64,000 nt of DNA from Alkalinema sp. FACHB-956 (GTDB lineage Bacteria; Cyanobacteriota; Cyanobacteriia; Leptolyngbyales; Leptolyngbyaceae). The notes beneath the pieces were generated by a model. The model had not been told where the DNA came from. It did not search any database and saw only the letters and a program-made list of their open reading frames with translations. The position numbers and the translations under genes were made by a program. Within the stretch, counting starts at the first letter, position 1, and each line of letters begins with the position of its first letter. The stretch spans positions 95,073 to 159,072 of the forward strand of contig NZ_JACJRC010000012.1 in assembly GCF_014697025.1 (NCBI RefSeq), read 5' to 3'. Below, piece after piece: positions 43,871 to 52,484 of the stretch.

Positions 43871-45775
43871 TCATGGCTCGTAATAGAATGAGGTTTGCAC
43901 CCAATTGGGAGTGACAGCAGTATCGCCATTATGTAGCCGCCGCAATACCTCTAGGGTAACGATGTAGGTACATTTAATCAGTCCAGCTGGTAGCGCAACC
44001 GCAGGATTGTGTAAGTGGTTCACACCAGAGGAGTTGGTGTTACCGCTGAGTGGAACAGCTGCATCACTGGTAGCAGGTTTGGAAGCAGCATCATTTAAGT
44101 TTTGATTGTAGACTCCATTGTTGCTATGAACGTTGATGCTAACATTGGCAATGTGGGGATGATAGGCGGTGAAAGCAACGTGGGGACTGCCGGAAAGGGG
44201 GGTACAGGCTGTACTGGACAGATGTTCTGTCATGGCTACTTTCATGTAGGTGACGTTGTTATTCAGCACGATCGTATTTAGGGTAGTACCACTCCCTGGC
44301 ATTGGATTGAACAAATTGGCAGCTTTGTTAATGACCTCGCGAATTTCAAAGCGAATCGCCTTTCGCTCGATCTCAATTCGATTTGCTGGGGGAACCCCCT
44401 CGCCGGGATTGCCAACCCCAGATGGCACATTAGGTTGCGTTGTGAGAGCATTCGTATTAATGGCCATCAACGCATCTCCATCGACCCAGACAAAGTCTGG
44501 AATATCTGCTGGAGAAAGCAGCGGATCGGCAGCAAAGGTGCGGGTAATGGAGGTGTTAATATCCAGCCAACCTTCGCTATCGAGATCGGCTTGCTCGGCA
44601 TAGATGTCTACGATCCTGTAGGGAGAATAGCGAACCATTTGACCGATCTGGGTTCTCGCAAAGAGGGGCACGTTAGCTCCGACTCCAACAATGCGGGAAA
44701 AATTCGGATCTGCGGGTGGGGCTGTCCCGTTGGGCGTGGTAACATCACTCACTAAGAAGCGATACTCCACGGAATTCCCAGAACTGGTCAATCGAGGTGC
44801 ACTTCCTAGCAGCCGAATCGTGCCGTGGAATGCATATTTAGCGGTGCCCGCATAGCCATCGGTATCAAAGTCATTGAGTACAGCAGCATCTGGAATGGTG
44901 AACTGCGTTCCAACTTTAGTCCATACACTGGGAATGCTGGGATCCTGCGGAATGGGAACCTCTACGCAAAGATTGACGCAGAAGCAGGGGCCTCGATCCC
45001 CCCGACCTGCGGCCCGTCCTCGCATCGGGGGTTCGTCTAATAAAACGTGGCCCTCGGCATCTTCAATCTTGAAATACACATCCGGCCCACCAAATAATTC
45101 CACATCAATCCAAGTACCTTGCCGAAAGTTAGCCCCCGGATAGTCAATGCGGAATACCCCCATCGCATTCGTGACCCCTGTGCCCAGGAAGTCAGGCTGA
45201 ACAATGTCCACATCCCTGGCGGTTACGGTAAGGGCTCCAAGACCCACCGTTGGTTTATCACAAGGGGTCACCCGACCGACAATTACCCAGAGATCGGCTT
45301 TGCGTCGGATGCGGCACCAAATCCCTGCTGGAATGACCGCGATCAAATACCAACGATCGCCGAACTTGAAAGGTTTATACGTTCCTAGGAATAGACACAG
45401 GGGACGTTCCAGTTCAACACTGCCCTGCTCAAGGGTGGGAGCCGGAATCCGATGAATGCAGGCAAATAGGTCGATTAATTGCCCTTGATAATCGGGATTT
45501 AAAAGACAAAAAGCCCCCCGATCGTCGGTGGTCGCTCGCATGATACTGCTGGGTGCAATCAGGTTCTGTAAACCAGCCTCTTCGATCTCTTCTACCACTG
45601 CTTTCAGGCTGCTTTGATTGGGGCGTGCCAAACTGTCAGTGATGGCCTCTTGGCGCTCTGAGGTACGAGCATAAATTTCAGCCCCACCAATGGCATCCCA
45701 AACCAAGAAATTGGGACAAATTGCGCCGTAGAGATATCCGTAAATAGTACAGCGTTCATTAATGATTTCACTCAT
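43871..45775 (-). CDS. 634-residue beta-rich protein with carboxypeptidase-regulatory-like domain
   Basis: No signal peptide and no membrane helix. Residues ~165-235 (TVGLGALTVTARDVDIVQPDFLGTGVTNAMGVFRIDYPGANF) look like a transthyretin/carboxypeptidase regulatory-like beta sandwich, and residues ~70-110 (RATTDDRGAFCLLNPDY) like another. The basic turn PPMRGRAAGRGDRGPCFCVNLCVEVP is cysteine-rich. The C-terminal 200 residues contain LNNNVTYMKVAMTEHLSS and HPHIANVSINVHSNNG. Overall function not recognised. It could be a structural or binding protein. It is flanked by unknown small genes on the same strand. Confidence 0.7.
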   Translation of the reverse strand: MSEIINERCTIYGYLYGAICPNFLVWDAIGGAEIYARTSERQEAITDSLARPNQSSLKAVVEEIEEAGLQNLIAPSSIMRATTDDRGAFCLLNPDYQGQLIDLFACIHRIPAPTLEQGSVELERPLCLFLGTYKPFKFGDRWYLIAVIPAGIWCRIRRKADLWVIVGRVTPCDKPTVGLGALTVTARDVDIVQPDFLGTGVTNAMGVFRIDYPGANFRQGTWIDVELFGGPDVYFKIEDAEGHVLLDEPPMRGRAAGRGDRGPCFCVNLCVEVPIPQDPSIPSVWTKVGTQFTIPDAAVLNDFDTDGYAGTAKYAFHGTIRLLGSAPRLTSSGNSVEYRFLVSDVTTPNGTAPPADPNFSRIVGVGANVPLFARTQIGQMVRYSPYRIVDIYAEQADLDSEGWLDINTSITRTFAADPLLSPADIPDFVWVDGDALMAINTNALTTQPNVPSGVGNPGEGVPPANRIEIERKAIRFEIREVINKAANLFNPMPGSGTTLNTIVLNNNVTYMKVAMTEHLSSTACTPLSGSPHVAFTAYHPHIANVSINVHSNNGVYNQNLNDAASKPATSDAAVPLSGNTNSSGVNHLHNPAVALPAGLIKCTYIVTLEVLRRLHNGDTAVTPNWVQTSFYYEP

Positions 45776-45937
45776 AGCAATAAACCTCTGATTAAATTGT
45801 GGATAGTTAAGTAAATGCTGCCCAAACTGTTTTCTACAAAATGGTTCGATTGCATAGAATCCAATGCCTAGAATTCAATACTGTATGGATGACTACGATC
45901 GCTAGAATTCCTAGCGATCGTAGTTGGCAGATTCTAG

Positions 45938-46156
45938 TTATTCCGGTTTTGCGATAGTTCCTGTTTCTGCGATTGCCTTACGATTGCTGACAAAGGCAGC
46001 GACGGCCAAGGCGACTAATAGGACACCCAGTAAGGGGTTAAATCTGCCACACTGAGGACAGATGACGATCGGGATCCCATCAATGTCAACGATCGAAATG
46101 AGACCAATTAACCCTAAAGCAGCCCAAGCCAATTGTCCAATACGATTACTACCCAT
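45938..46156 (-). CDS. 72-residue small membrane protein
   Basis: Two hydrophobic segments (LAWAALGLIGLISIV and LLGVLLVALAVAAFV) flank a loop with IVICPQCGRFNPL, a CxxC pair that could bind metal or form a disulfide. ATG start at 46156. No family recognised. Confidence 0.6.
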   Translation of the reverse strand: MGSNRIGQLAWAALGLIGLISIVDIDGIPIVICPQCGRFNPLLGVLLVALAVAAFVSNRKAIAETGTIAKPE

Positions 46157-46217
46157 ATTGCCTTCTAGTTTGATGTACTTTTATACGGTGTACTTAGCGG
46201 GAAAGGTGTGAAATGAA

Positions 46218-47006
46218 CTAGCGTAAAGTGACTGAGTTGGAACGGTAAGCTGTATTTGTTCTGCGATCGGTCAGCACTACATAGACCTGTCGAGGAGGAG
46301 CAGTGCCGCGTTCTACAGCAAACCAGAGGGAATCCAGATCCTGCGGCGAGGAAAGGGCACAGAACCCGTAGATTCGTTGATTATTCGCGGTGTTGAAGAT
46401 ATCAACCCAGGTGCGAGAAGCTTGGGTATTGGAGCCGCAGGGGGGCAAGTCCGGTGCAGGTCCAAAGAGTTCTGCTGGAAAGATTTCTTTGTTGGCGATC
46501 GCCAGCTTGTATCTGATCCACTGCTTGCCATTAGCGGTATAGGCTTCTGTTCCCTTGAAAACTAGGCGAGGGGTGAGGGCAACTTGTCGGAAGCTTTCCT
46601 GGGTGAAGTAATTTTGACGACCGCTGTTATCAACGAATTGAGTAAAGTTTTGCAAGTTAATTTGGCTGCCCCTGGCTCCCTGTAAGTTCAGTACCAATGT
46701 ATTTCTAGCAAAGGATGGTGAATAGGTGGCAGTTGCCGCAGTATGGTTGGGATCTTGGACATTTCTACCATAGGTCACTAGGGAGGCTGAACCCCAGTCA
46801 CAGTCTGTTGGATGGCACTTGCCAAAGACTTGAATACGAAGTTCCTTACCTTGTTGTGTAATGACAAATCGAGTGATTCCACTGGTGTTGGAATTGACGT
46901 TAATCCAATTACCAACAAAGTTTTGAGGTGTGGCGTTTGCAGCGCTGACTAGACTACCTGCAAGAGCTGTACTTAAAGCTGCGATCGTAAAAGTTTGTTT
47001 TAGCAT
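46218..47006 (-). CDS. Secreted protein with KCHPTDCDWG motif
   Basis: 262 residues. A clear signal peptide (MLKQTFTIAALSTALAGSLVSAANA) precedes TPQNFVGNWINVNSNTSGITRFVI. The segment VFGKCHPTDCDWGSASL is a recurrent motif in secreted or surface proteins of bacteria and some eukaryotes. Two cysteines could bridge. The C-terminal half (RTWVDIFNTANNQRIYGFCALSSPQDLDSLWFAVERG... VYVVLTDRRTN) resembles a small beta sandwich. Function unknown; an extracytoplasmic location is well supported. Confidence 0.8.
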   Translation of the reverse strand: MLKQTFTIAALSTALAGSLVSAANATPQNFVGNWINVNSNTSGITRFVITQQGKELRIQVFGKCHPTDCDWGSASLVTYGRNVQDPNHTAATATYSPSFARNTLVLNLQGARGSQINLQNFTQFVDNSGRQNYFTQESFRQVALTPRLVFKGTEAYTANGKQWIRYKLAIANKEIFPAELFGPAPDLPPCGSNTQASRTWVDIFNTANNQRIYGFCALSSPQDLDSLWFAVERGTAPPRQVYVVLTDRRTNTAYRSNSVTLR

Positions 47007-47157
47007 ATTGTTTTCTCTTTGTAGTATGATTTAGAAATAGCATCTGTGAAAAAAATTAAGTTTTCACCGAAGATGCTCCTCATAGTCAATCCTGTTTGAT
47101 TTTGGAGATCGCTTGCTTGCAAGATTATTCATGACGGTGTGGACGTGGCGATCACTA

Positions 47158-47712
47158 CTAGCTTTTTAAGATCTGTGCTTCGGGGAATACAAAAGGAGGT
47201 CTTCTGATCATCCCAAATGTGATTACGGCTCCAATTAAGTCAATGGCTAGCATGACGATTTCTAACACGGAAAATTTGAGTCTGGGCAAGGCAATGATGA
47301 TGGCAATCAGTTGTGTACCGATAAAGGTACCGCGTGTAAACAGGGTCGTTAAATTCCTCTGGTAAATCGGAGATATACTTTTTCTGTAACTTTCCCAGCC
47401 ACCACCTGCGACTCTGCTCTCAATGCGATCGCGGATGTATGACCCCAGTTGGCGGATGACGATTGCGTTTTGCTGCCAGCCGATTGCTAGGAATAGAGCA
47501 ATGATGGGATAAACTAGCAGAACGATAGGGGTGGTGTTGGTTTGTGAACCTAACGATAGAAATGTACCAGCTACAATCAGAGTAAGGGCAATAAATTGAT
47601 ACTGGATTTCCAGACGCTTTACAATCTCGGTGTTGAGGGCGTTAAATTCGTTGATCGCAAAGGTAGCACTGTCGATGTCGTGAGGTGGTGGGTTGGCGTT
47701 AAGGTCAGACAT
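47158..47712 (-). CDS. Four-helix integral membrane protein, unknown
   Basis: 184 residues with hydrophobic segments near 42-60 (FIALTLIVAGTFLSLG), 66-85 (PIVLLVYPIIALFLAIGW), 130-148 (IGTQLIAIIIALP) and 152-172 (VLEIVMLAIDLIGAVITFGM). A soluble N-terminus (ATFAINEFNALNTEIVKRLEIQYQ) is present. No catalytic motif seen. ATG 47712. Confidence 0.65.
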   Translation of the reverse strand: MSDLNANPPPHDIDSATFAINEFNALNTEIVKRLEIQYQFIALTLIVAGTFLSLGSQTNTTPIVLLVYPIIALFLAIGWQQNAIVIRQLGSYIRDRIESRVAGGGWESYRKSISPIYQRNLTTLFTRGTFIGTQLIAIIIALPRLKFSVLEIVMLAIDLIGAVITFGMIRRPPFVFPEAQILKS

Positions 47713-47979
47713 AATTCCTCCCCTGAAACTTGGAAAAACTGGATGGATGAGAGGGCAATCGCTGGATTCAACGCTTCTGATATAGCCAACGATCTCAGTC
47801 CTTCTTCGCTAGAGATGCAATAGAGAGCAAAGCGATCGCGCCTTGTTCATCAAATGGTGGAATGGATGCGATCTCTCCTGGGCAGCTTGCTTCCAGAATT
47901 TCTAGGTTGACCTGTGCTATACGAGGCTAACGCGTCTTGCTAATGCTCCACTCTGACTAAGTCTTACGTCAATAAAGAT
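47713..47979. other. Gap without recognisable gene
   Basis: 267 bp between the four-helix protein start and the repeat-lectin gene end. Contains one GCGATCGC-like word. No conserved signal seen. Confidence 0.4.
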
Positions 47980-49233
47980 CTACAGTATAGATCCCACCAG
48001 TGCAACAAATTGAGGACCATACTTACTCAGAAACCCGGCAACAGTTTCTATGAGACCACCCCAATCGTCCTGGACATGCAGAGTAGTATATACAGTACTC
48101 AATGCAACTGATTCCCAATTGGCTGAAATCCACGGGTCTTGTCCACTGATGTCGAAGGTTCCATTTCTAGCCCCACCAGTAAGTTGAGCGCCAAGCTCTC
48201 CTCTTGCAATAGCCCCATGCCCTGTACTATCGAAAACAAATCCGAGTGCCCATTTGTCTCCGTACAAAGTACTATTATCGTAAAGTGAACCCCAAAATTG
48301 CCATGTACCATCGCTTTTGGCAAGGATTCCTCCTCCATTGAAATCTACCTTGCCTGCCGAGAGTCTAGTCAAAGACCACTGTACAGTTCCCGGCAAGACG
48401 CGAGGACGGCTATATTGCTGTCCTGCTGATTCACTTGCAATATTAGTCCAGGTACTAAATGATCCAACACCATACCCTTTGAGCGTGAAGAAATTATGTG
48501 CGGCATCCATGGTACCAACAGCCCCCGCACCTGTAGTGCTGTTATAAAACAAAATGCCATTGGATGTGTTGACAATGTGGCTCCAACCAGTCGAAAAATT
48601 GTTGTAAACTTTGCTCGTAGAGAGACCACCTGAGGTATCAATGGCACCAACAGCCCCCGCACCTGTATCAATGTTATAGAAAAAAATGCCATTGGATGTG
48701 TTGACAATGTGGCTCCAACCAGTCGAAAAGTTGTTGTACACTTTGACCGTAGAGAAATTACCTGTGGCATCCAGTCTTCCAGTAGCACCCGCACCTGTGT
48801 TGGTGTTATAGAAAAAAATGCCATTGGATGTGTTGACAATGTGGCTCCAACCAGTCGAAAAGTTGTTGTACACTTTGCCCGCAGAGAGCTTACCTGCGGC
48901 ATCTACTTTGACAGCATTAGCGGCACCTGTATTGGTGTTATAGAACAAAATATAATCGTGGGGTAAGTTGACAATATGACTCCAATTCTTCGCAAAATCG
49001 CTGTATGCCTTGACAGTGGAGAAATTACCTGCGGCATCCACTTTGCCAATGACCCCCGCCCCTGTATTCGTGTTATAAAACAAAATTCCATTCGATGCTT
49101 GGACTACATGGCTCCAGCCAGTCGTAAAATCACCATAGTCTTTTAAGGTAGCGTGATTGCCTTGGCTATCAAGTAGACCAACAGCACCAGCACCCGTATC
49201 ACTGTTGTAGTAAAGAATAAGATTTGTGGACAT
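47980..49233 (-). CDS. Six-repeat tachylectin-like propeller protein
   Basis: 417 residues. Residues ~4-270 consist of six repeats of about 44 residues: ILFYNTNTGAGAVGxxD..G...T.K.Y..F..GWSHIVN.SNG. The pattern and length recall tachylectin-2-type beta-propeller blades, which bind sugars. The third to fifth repeats are almost identical at DNA level (132-bp period). The C-terminal 145 residues are different (GTVQWSLTRLSAGKVDFNGGGILAKSDGTWQFWGSLYD, ending in a hydrophobic VAGFLSKYGPQFVALVGSIL). No signal peptide. A glycan-binding role is inferred. Confidence 0.75.
   Translation of the reverse strand: MSTNLILYYNSDTGAGAVGLLDSQGNHATLKDYGDFTTGWSHVVQASNGILFYNTNTGAGVIGKVDAAGNFSTVKAYSDFAKNWSHIVNLPHDYILFYNTNTGAANAVKVDAAGKLSAGKVYNNFSTGWSHIVNTSNGIFFYNTNTGAGATGRLDATGNFSTVKVYNNFSTGWSHIVNTSNGIFFYNIDTGAGAVGAIDTSGGLSTSKVYNNFSTGWSHIVNTSNGILFYNSTTGAGAVGTMDAAHNFFTLKGYGVGSFSTWTNIASESAGQQYSRPRVLPGTVQWSLTRLSAGKVDFNGGGILAKSDGTWQFWGSLYDNSTLYGDKWALGFVFDSTGHGAIARGELGAQLTGGARNGTFDISGQDPWISANWESVALSTVYTTLHVQDDWGGLIETVAGFLSKYGPQFVALVGSIL
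48500..48960 (-). repeat. 132-bp tandem repeats in the propeller gene
   Basis: Segments such as CCATTGGATGTGTTGACAAT and TGGCTCCAACCAGTCGAAAA recur at 132-bp spacing three times with few differences, indicating recent duplication of blades. Confidence 0.85.
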
Positions 49234-49415
49234 AATACTGTTCTCCAGAAGGTGTATATTTTCAGGCAGGCAGGCTCCCCAGGAAAAGATTTCATCCTAA
49301 AAAGTGCTTTAATCGACCAGGGGAACAATTTTTCCTGTTTTAAGTTACAGATTGAGTTACAAGCTTTCCTCCCTAAACTACTCAGAAAGTTCTTCCTTCT
49401 AAACCCTCAATTCAG

Positions 49416-49769
49416 CTACTTCATGCCGTAGAGAATCACCCCATCCATGCTGTAAACCTCTACCACCCAGGTGCCACCCCTCGGCGTTGGCGGATGGGAG
49501 AGCTTCTGTCCCCAAAATGCCATCAGGTTGCCCGTTGCTAATGCCGTTTCTAACAAACTCTGCAACCTCGGTTCAGCAGTCATCATAGCCACCGTCTTGC
49601 CCGGTGTATCTCGCAGCGCCACTAGGGCATGACATCCCGTATAGGCAGACAGAGCATAGCCCTCCACCAACGTGACATGCCCAAATAACTCCACCGTGGG
49701 AGCTGCTGCCAAAGCTGCCGTATCCACTTTAATGCCCCGTTCCAGAGGCTTTTCTACTGACGTTGTCAT
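49416..49769 (-). CDS. 117-residue hypothetical protein next to GH13 gene
   Basis: ATG 49769, lying 24 bp after the stop of the GH13 gene on the same strand, so probably co-transcribed. Contains VELFGHVTLVEGYALSAYTGCHALVALRDTPGKTVAMM and GGTWVVEVYSMDGVILYG. Looks alpha/beta and soluble. Not recognised. Confidence 0.6.
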   Translation of the reverse strand: MTTSVEKPLERGIKVDTAALAAAPTVELFGHVTLVEGYALSAYTGCHALVALRDTPGKTVAMMTAEPRLQSLLETALATGNLMAFWGQKLSHPPTPRGGTWVVEVYSMDGVILYGMK

Positions 49770-49793
49770 ACTGTACTCTTACTCTCCTTAAAA

Positions 49794-51632
49794 TTACTCA
49801 AAAATGACAAACCCTGCGGCAGGAACGGTAACCAATATCGCTTTTCCATTCCGCGCTTCCACGGTCACCAACTCACCCATCTGTGACGCATTCGTCGAGT
49901 AAATGCACTTCAACCCATCCCCTGTCTGGTGCAGTTCATTGTCTATCGTTACCCAAGCTGTTCTAGGCTGGTCATAATCCGTGTTAATCGCCAGCAACAT
50001 CTCCTTACCGTTAAAAATCCGTGACCAGGGCACCACCGATCTCATTTGGTTGCCGACCATTTGTGGAAAGCTGAAGCGCACCCCATCATTGGCGGCTGAA
50101 ATGGGTCGTAGGTATTGCCGACCCCGCCGTAGAACCATATTTTTCCGGCGAATGTCGAGCACCTTAGCAAGCTCCTGATAAACCGGATTGTCTTCGTTAA
50201 AGAAATGTACCCCCCGACTTCTAAATGCACCAAACTCTCCACCAAACATGGATTCTCGAATGTAACGATCGCTGCCACCCTCGCCATCAAAGCATTGCTC
50301 ACTGCCGTAATAGATGCAGGGAATCCCCAGCGTCATCGCATTCAGTGCCAATACATTGAGTACGACCTTTGAGGCATTGGCATCGGCACAGAAGCGAGCT
50401 TTATGATTGCCCTTGCGTACCTGATCGTGATCATCAAACGAAGTCACGACCTTATTGCGGAACCAGATATGAGATCCTTTGTTGACCAAATCAGAGTTGC
50501 GGAACAGACTGAAATAGTCATTGGGATTGCGATAGCCCTTGACCAGGTATTCCAACTTATCGGGGATGTCATCAATCCCCAGCGCCGCACTCAATCCCGT
50601 TAACTCCAAGGTCTCATAGGCACGCTGACGACCGCCCGTGATTTCGCCCAGCAAGAAAAAGTTTTCCTTGCCGATACCTTGGGCAAACTCACGAATCATC
50701 GAGACAAAGTAACGGGTTGCGCCAATGTCCATATGCTTTACTGTATCGATTCGAAAGCCATCAATATCTGCATTCGCAATCCAATACTGATAAGCCTTAC
50801 AGAGATTCTGCAATGCTTTGGAGACTTGGTACTCATCCGCAGAACCGTAGCCGTGGTGAACATCCTTCAGGTCACCAAAATCACCCTCGCGGAATTCGGG
50901 ATCGTAATCCCAATTTTTGATATAGCCCTTGCGGGTAAAGGCATCAGGATCTTGAAATTCAACAGGCCATATGGCTCCATCAGTGTCTGGCAGATGTTGG
51001 GGATCGGCCTTGGCAAAGGGAATCGTGGGATTGCCCTGGTTGTCATTAAAGCCATCGATCGGATAAGTTCCTCCTGTCCAGGGTCGATCGCGATCGACCG
51101 CGTAGGAAAAAACATTGCCCGCATGATTCAAAATAATATCCAGAATCACATAAATGCCGTGGGCATGGGCCAGTTGTACCACTTCTTGCAAATCTTCACG
51201 AGTGCCAAAGTGGGGTTCGACCTCCAGAAAATTCTGGATGCCGTAGCCGTGATAGGTTTCCTGAAATCGCACTTGTTTGAAAATTGGGCTAATCCAGAGT
51301 GCTGTTACCCCTAACCGCTGCAAATAACCAATTTTACTAGCGAGTCCCTTGAGTGTTCCCCCGACATACTTAGTTCCGGCTTCTCGCCAGTGACTAGCTG
51401 CTGTTTCGTTGGTTATTGCATTTCCCCGATCGGCGAGAGAGCCTAACGGCGTTGTTCCATTCCCGACGATATTTCCAGTGTTATCTTTGTATCCCTTCTC
51501 ATTGCCATTGGAAAAGCGATCGACGAGGAGAAAGTAAAAAACTTGATCTTCCCAAGCAGTGGGAGATGGAAAAAAATTTTTAGCTGAAGTAAGTGAGTTT
51601 AAGTTTATATTTTCCAGTCTTTGCTCAGTCAT
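49794..51632 (-). CDS. GH13 alpha-amylase-family glycoside hydrolase
   Basis: 612 residues from ATG 51632, chosen because GGAGAAAG lies 8 nt upstream; an in-frame start 20 codons earlier lacks this. The (beta/alpha)8 barrel is recognised by DQVFYFLLVDRFSNG, YLQRLGVTALWISPIF, GIYVILDIILNHAGNVF, GFRIDTVKHMD (nucleophile Asp296), LLGEITGG (acid/base Glu330) and SFDDHDQ (Asp403). All three catalytic acids are present. A C-terminal beta domain follows from ~510 (MLLAINTDYDQPRTAWVTID). Such enzymes hydrolyse or transfer alpha-1,4-glucans; the exact specificity is not decided here. No signal peptide, so a cytoplasmic role in glycogen or maltodextrin turnover is likely. Divergent from ftsH. Confidence 0.93.
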   Translation of the reverse strand: MTEQRLENINLNSLTSAKNFFPSPTAWEDQVFYFLLVDRFSNGNEKGYKDNTGNIVGNGTTPLGSLADRGNAITNETAASHWREAGTKYVGGTLKGLASKIGYLQRLGVTALWISPIFKQVRFQETYHGYGIQNFLEVEPHFGTREDLQEVVQLAHAHGIYVILDIILNHAGNVFSYAVDRDRPWTGGTYPIDGFNDNQGNPTIPFAKADPQHLPDTDGAIWPVEFQDPDAFTRKGYIKNWDYDPEFREGDFGDLKDVHHGYGSADEYQVSKALQNLCKAYQYWIANADIDGFRIDTVKHMDIGATRYFVSMIREFAQGIGKENFFLLGEITGGRQRAYETLELTGLSAALGIDDIPDKLEYLVKGYRNPNDYFSLFRNSDLVNKGSHIWFRNKVVTSFDDHDQVRKGNHKARFCADANASKVVLNVLALNAMTLGIPCIYYGSEQCFDGEGGSDRYIRESMFGGEFGAFRSRGVHFFNEDNPVYQELAKVLDIRRKNMVLRRGRQYLRPISAANDGVRFSFPQMVGNQMRSVVPWSRIFNGKEMLLAINTDYDQPRTAWVTIDNELHQTGDGLKCIYSTNASQMGELVTVEARNGKAILVTVPAAGFVIFE

Positions 51633-52484
51633 GATTCTTTCTCCAAAAATGACTAATTTATGTCCTGAAAATAAGTTAGCTAGCTCAATCAATTAAACAT
51701 TGATGTAGGCCAGGACTATATTCAATACCATCTTGAATCTCTTCAGATTTATTGCTCGATAGCTTGCAGTAGAATACCTACTGATGGTTGCACCGGGGGT
51801 GATATCTTTGATTAGGATGTGGCGTAGTCATAACCCAACTCCTCTTCGTTGTTATCGAGTGGTCAAACACGAAATCCTTATGCTTCTTATGCTGTCAGGG
51901 ACTCTACTTCCAGTGCATCTAGCTTCATCCATTGTCTGGATTGAGATTGGACAATTTCCCTAGTAAAAATATTCGTTAGATTCCTAAGCCATTGTTTGCA
52001 AATGGCTATTCAAACAACAGTCAAATGACTACAAACAGCTAGTCAAACGACTAGTTAAAATAATATGTAATCAATAATGCTTCCCCTAAAAAAATCTTTG
52101 GAAGGTAATCAATCGTCCCAGCCGTGTAAATCCCATCTTGCACCTTGCTTTTTACACCATAAATCCTATTTCTGGGATTCTGTGTCTTTTATCAATTTTT
52201 CCTAAATAAAAAATGATTTTTTGCTGATTTGAATCTGTAATAAATCTGCTGGGAGCCTTGCTAAATCACTGTTCAAGGAGCGATGAATAAGGTGACTAAT
52301 TTGCCCGTAAAGTTAAATAATTGTTTCATTTTTAGAGGATAATTATCCAATTCACTGAATAGCATTTTGCCTTACGGTAATCATCTGAGAGATCATTACC
52401 GGGGAATGGCTGACTTCACAAGTTTCTCAACTTTGTGGAGTAGGGTGCAAGTATCGATCTCGATCGCGTTGAAGGAGTGTCTCT
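51633..52484. other. Large divergent intergenic region
   Basis: About 850 bp between GH13 (-) and ftsH (+), AT-rich in its second half. At 52003-52066 there are degenerate repeats of the type CAAAxGACTA / CAAACGACTAG, including an internal ACTAGT palindrome. No gene accepted. It should hold both promoters. Confidence 0.5.
52470..52476 (+). promoter_or_regulatory. ftsH Shine-Dalgarno GAAGGAG
   Basis: Lies 8 nt before ATG 52485 and fixes the start of ftsH. Confidence 0.7.
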
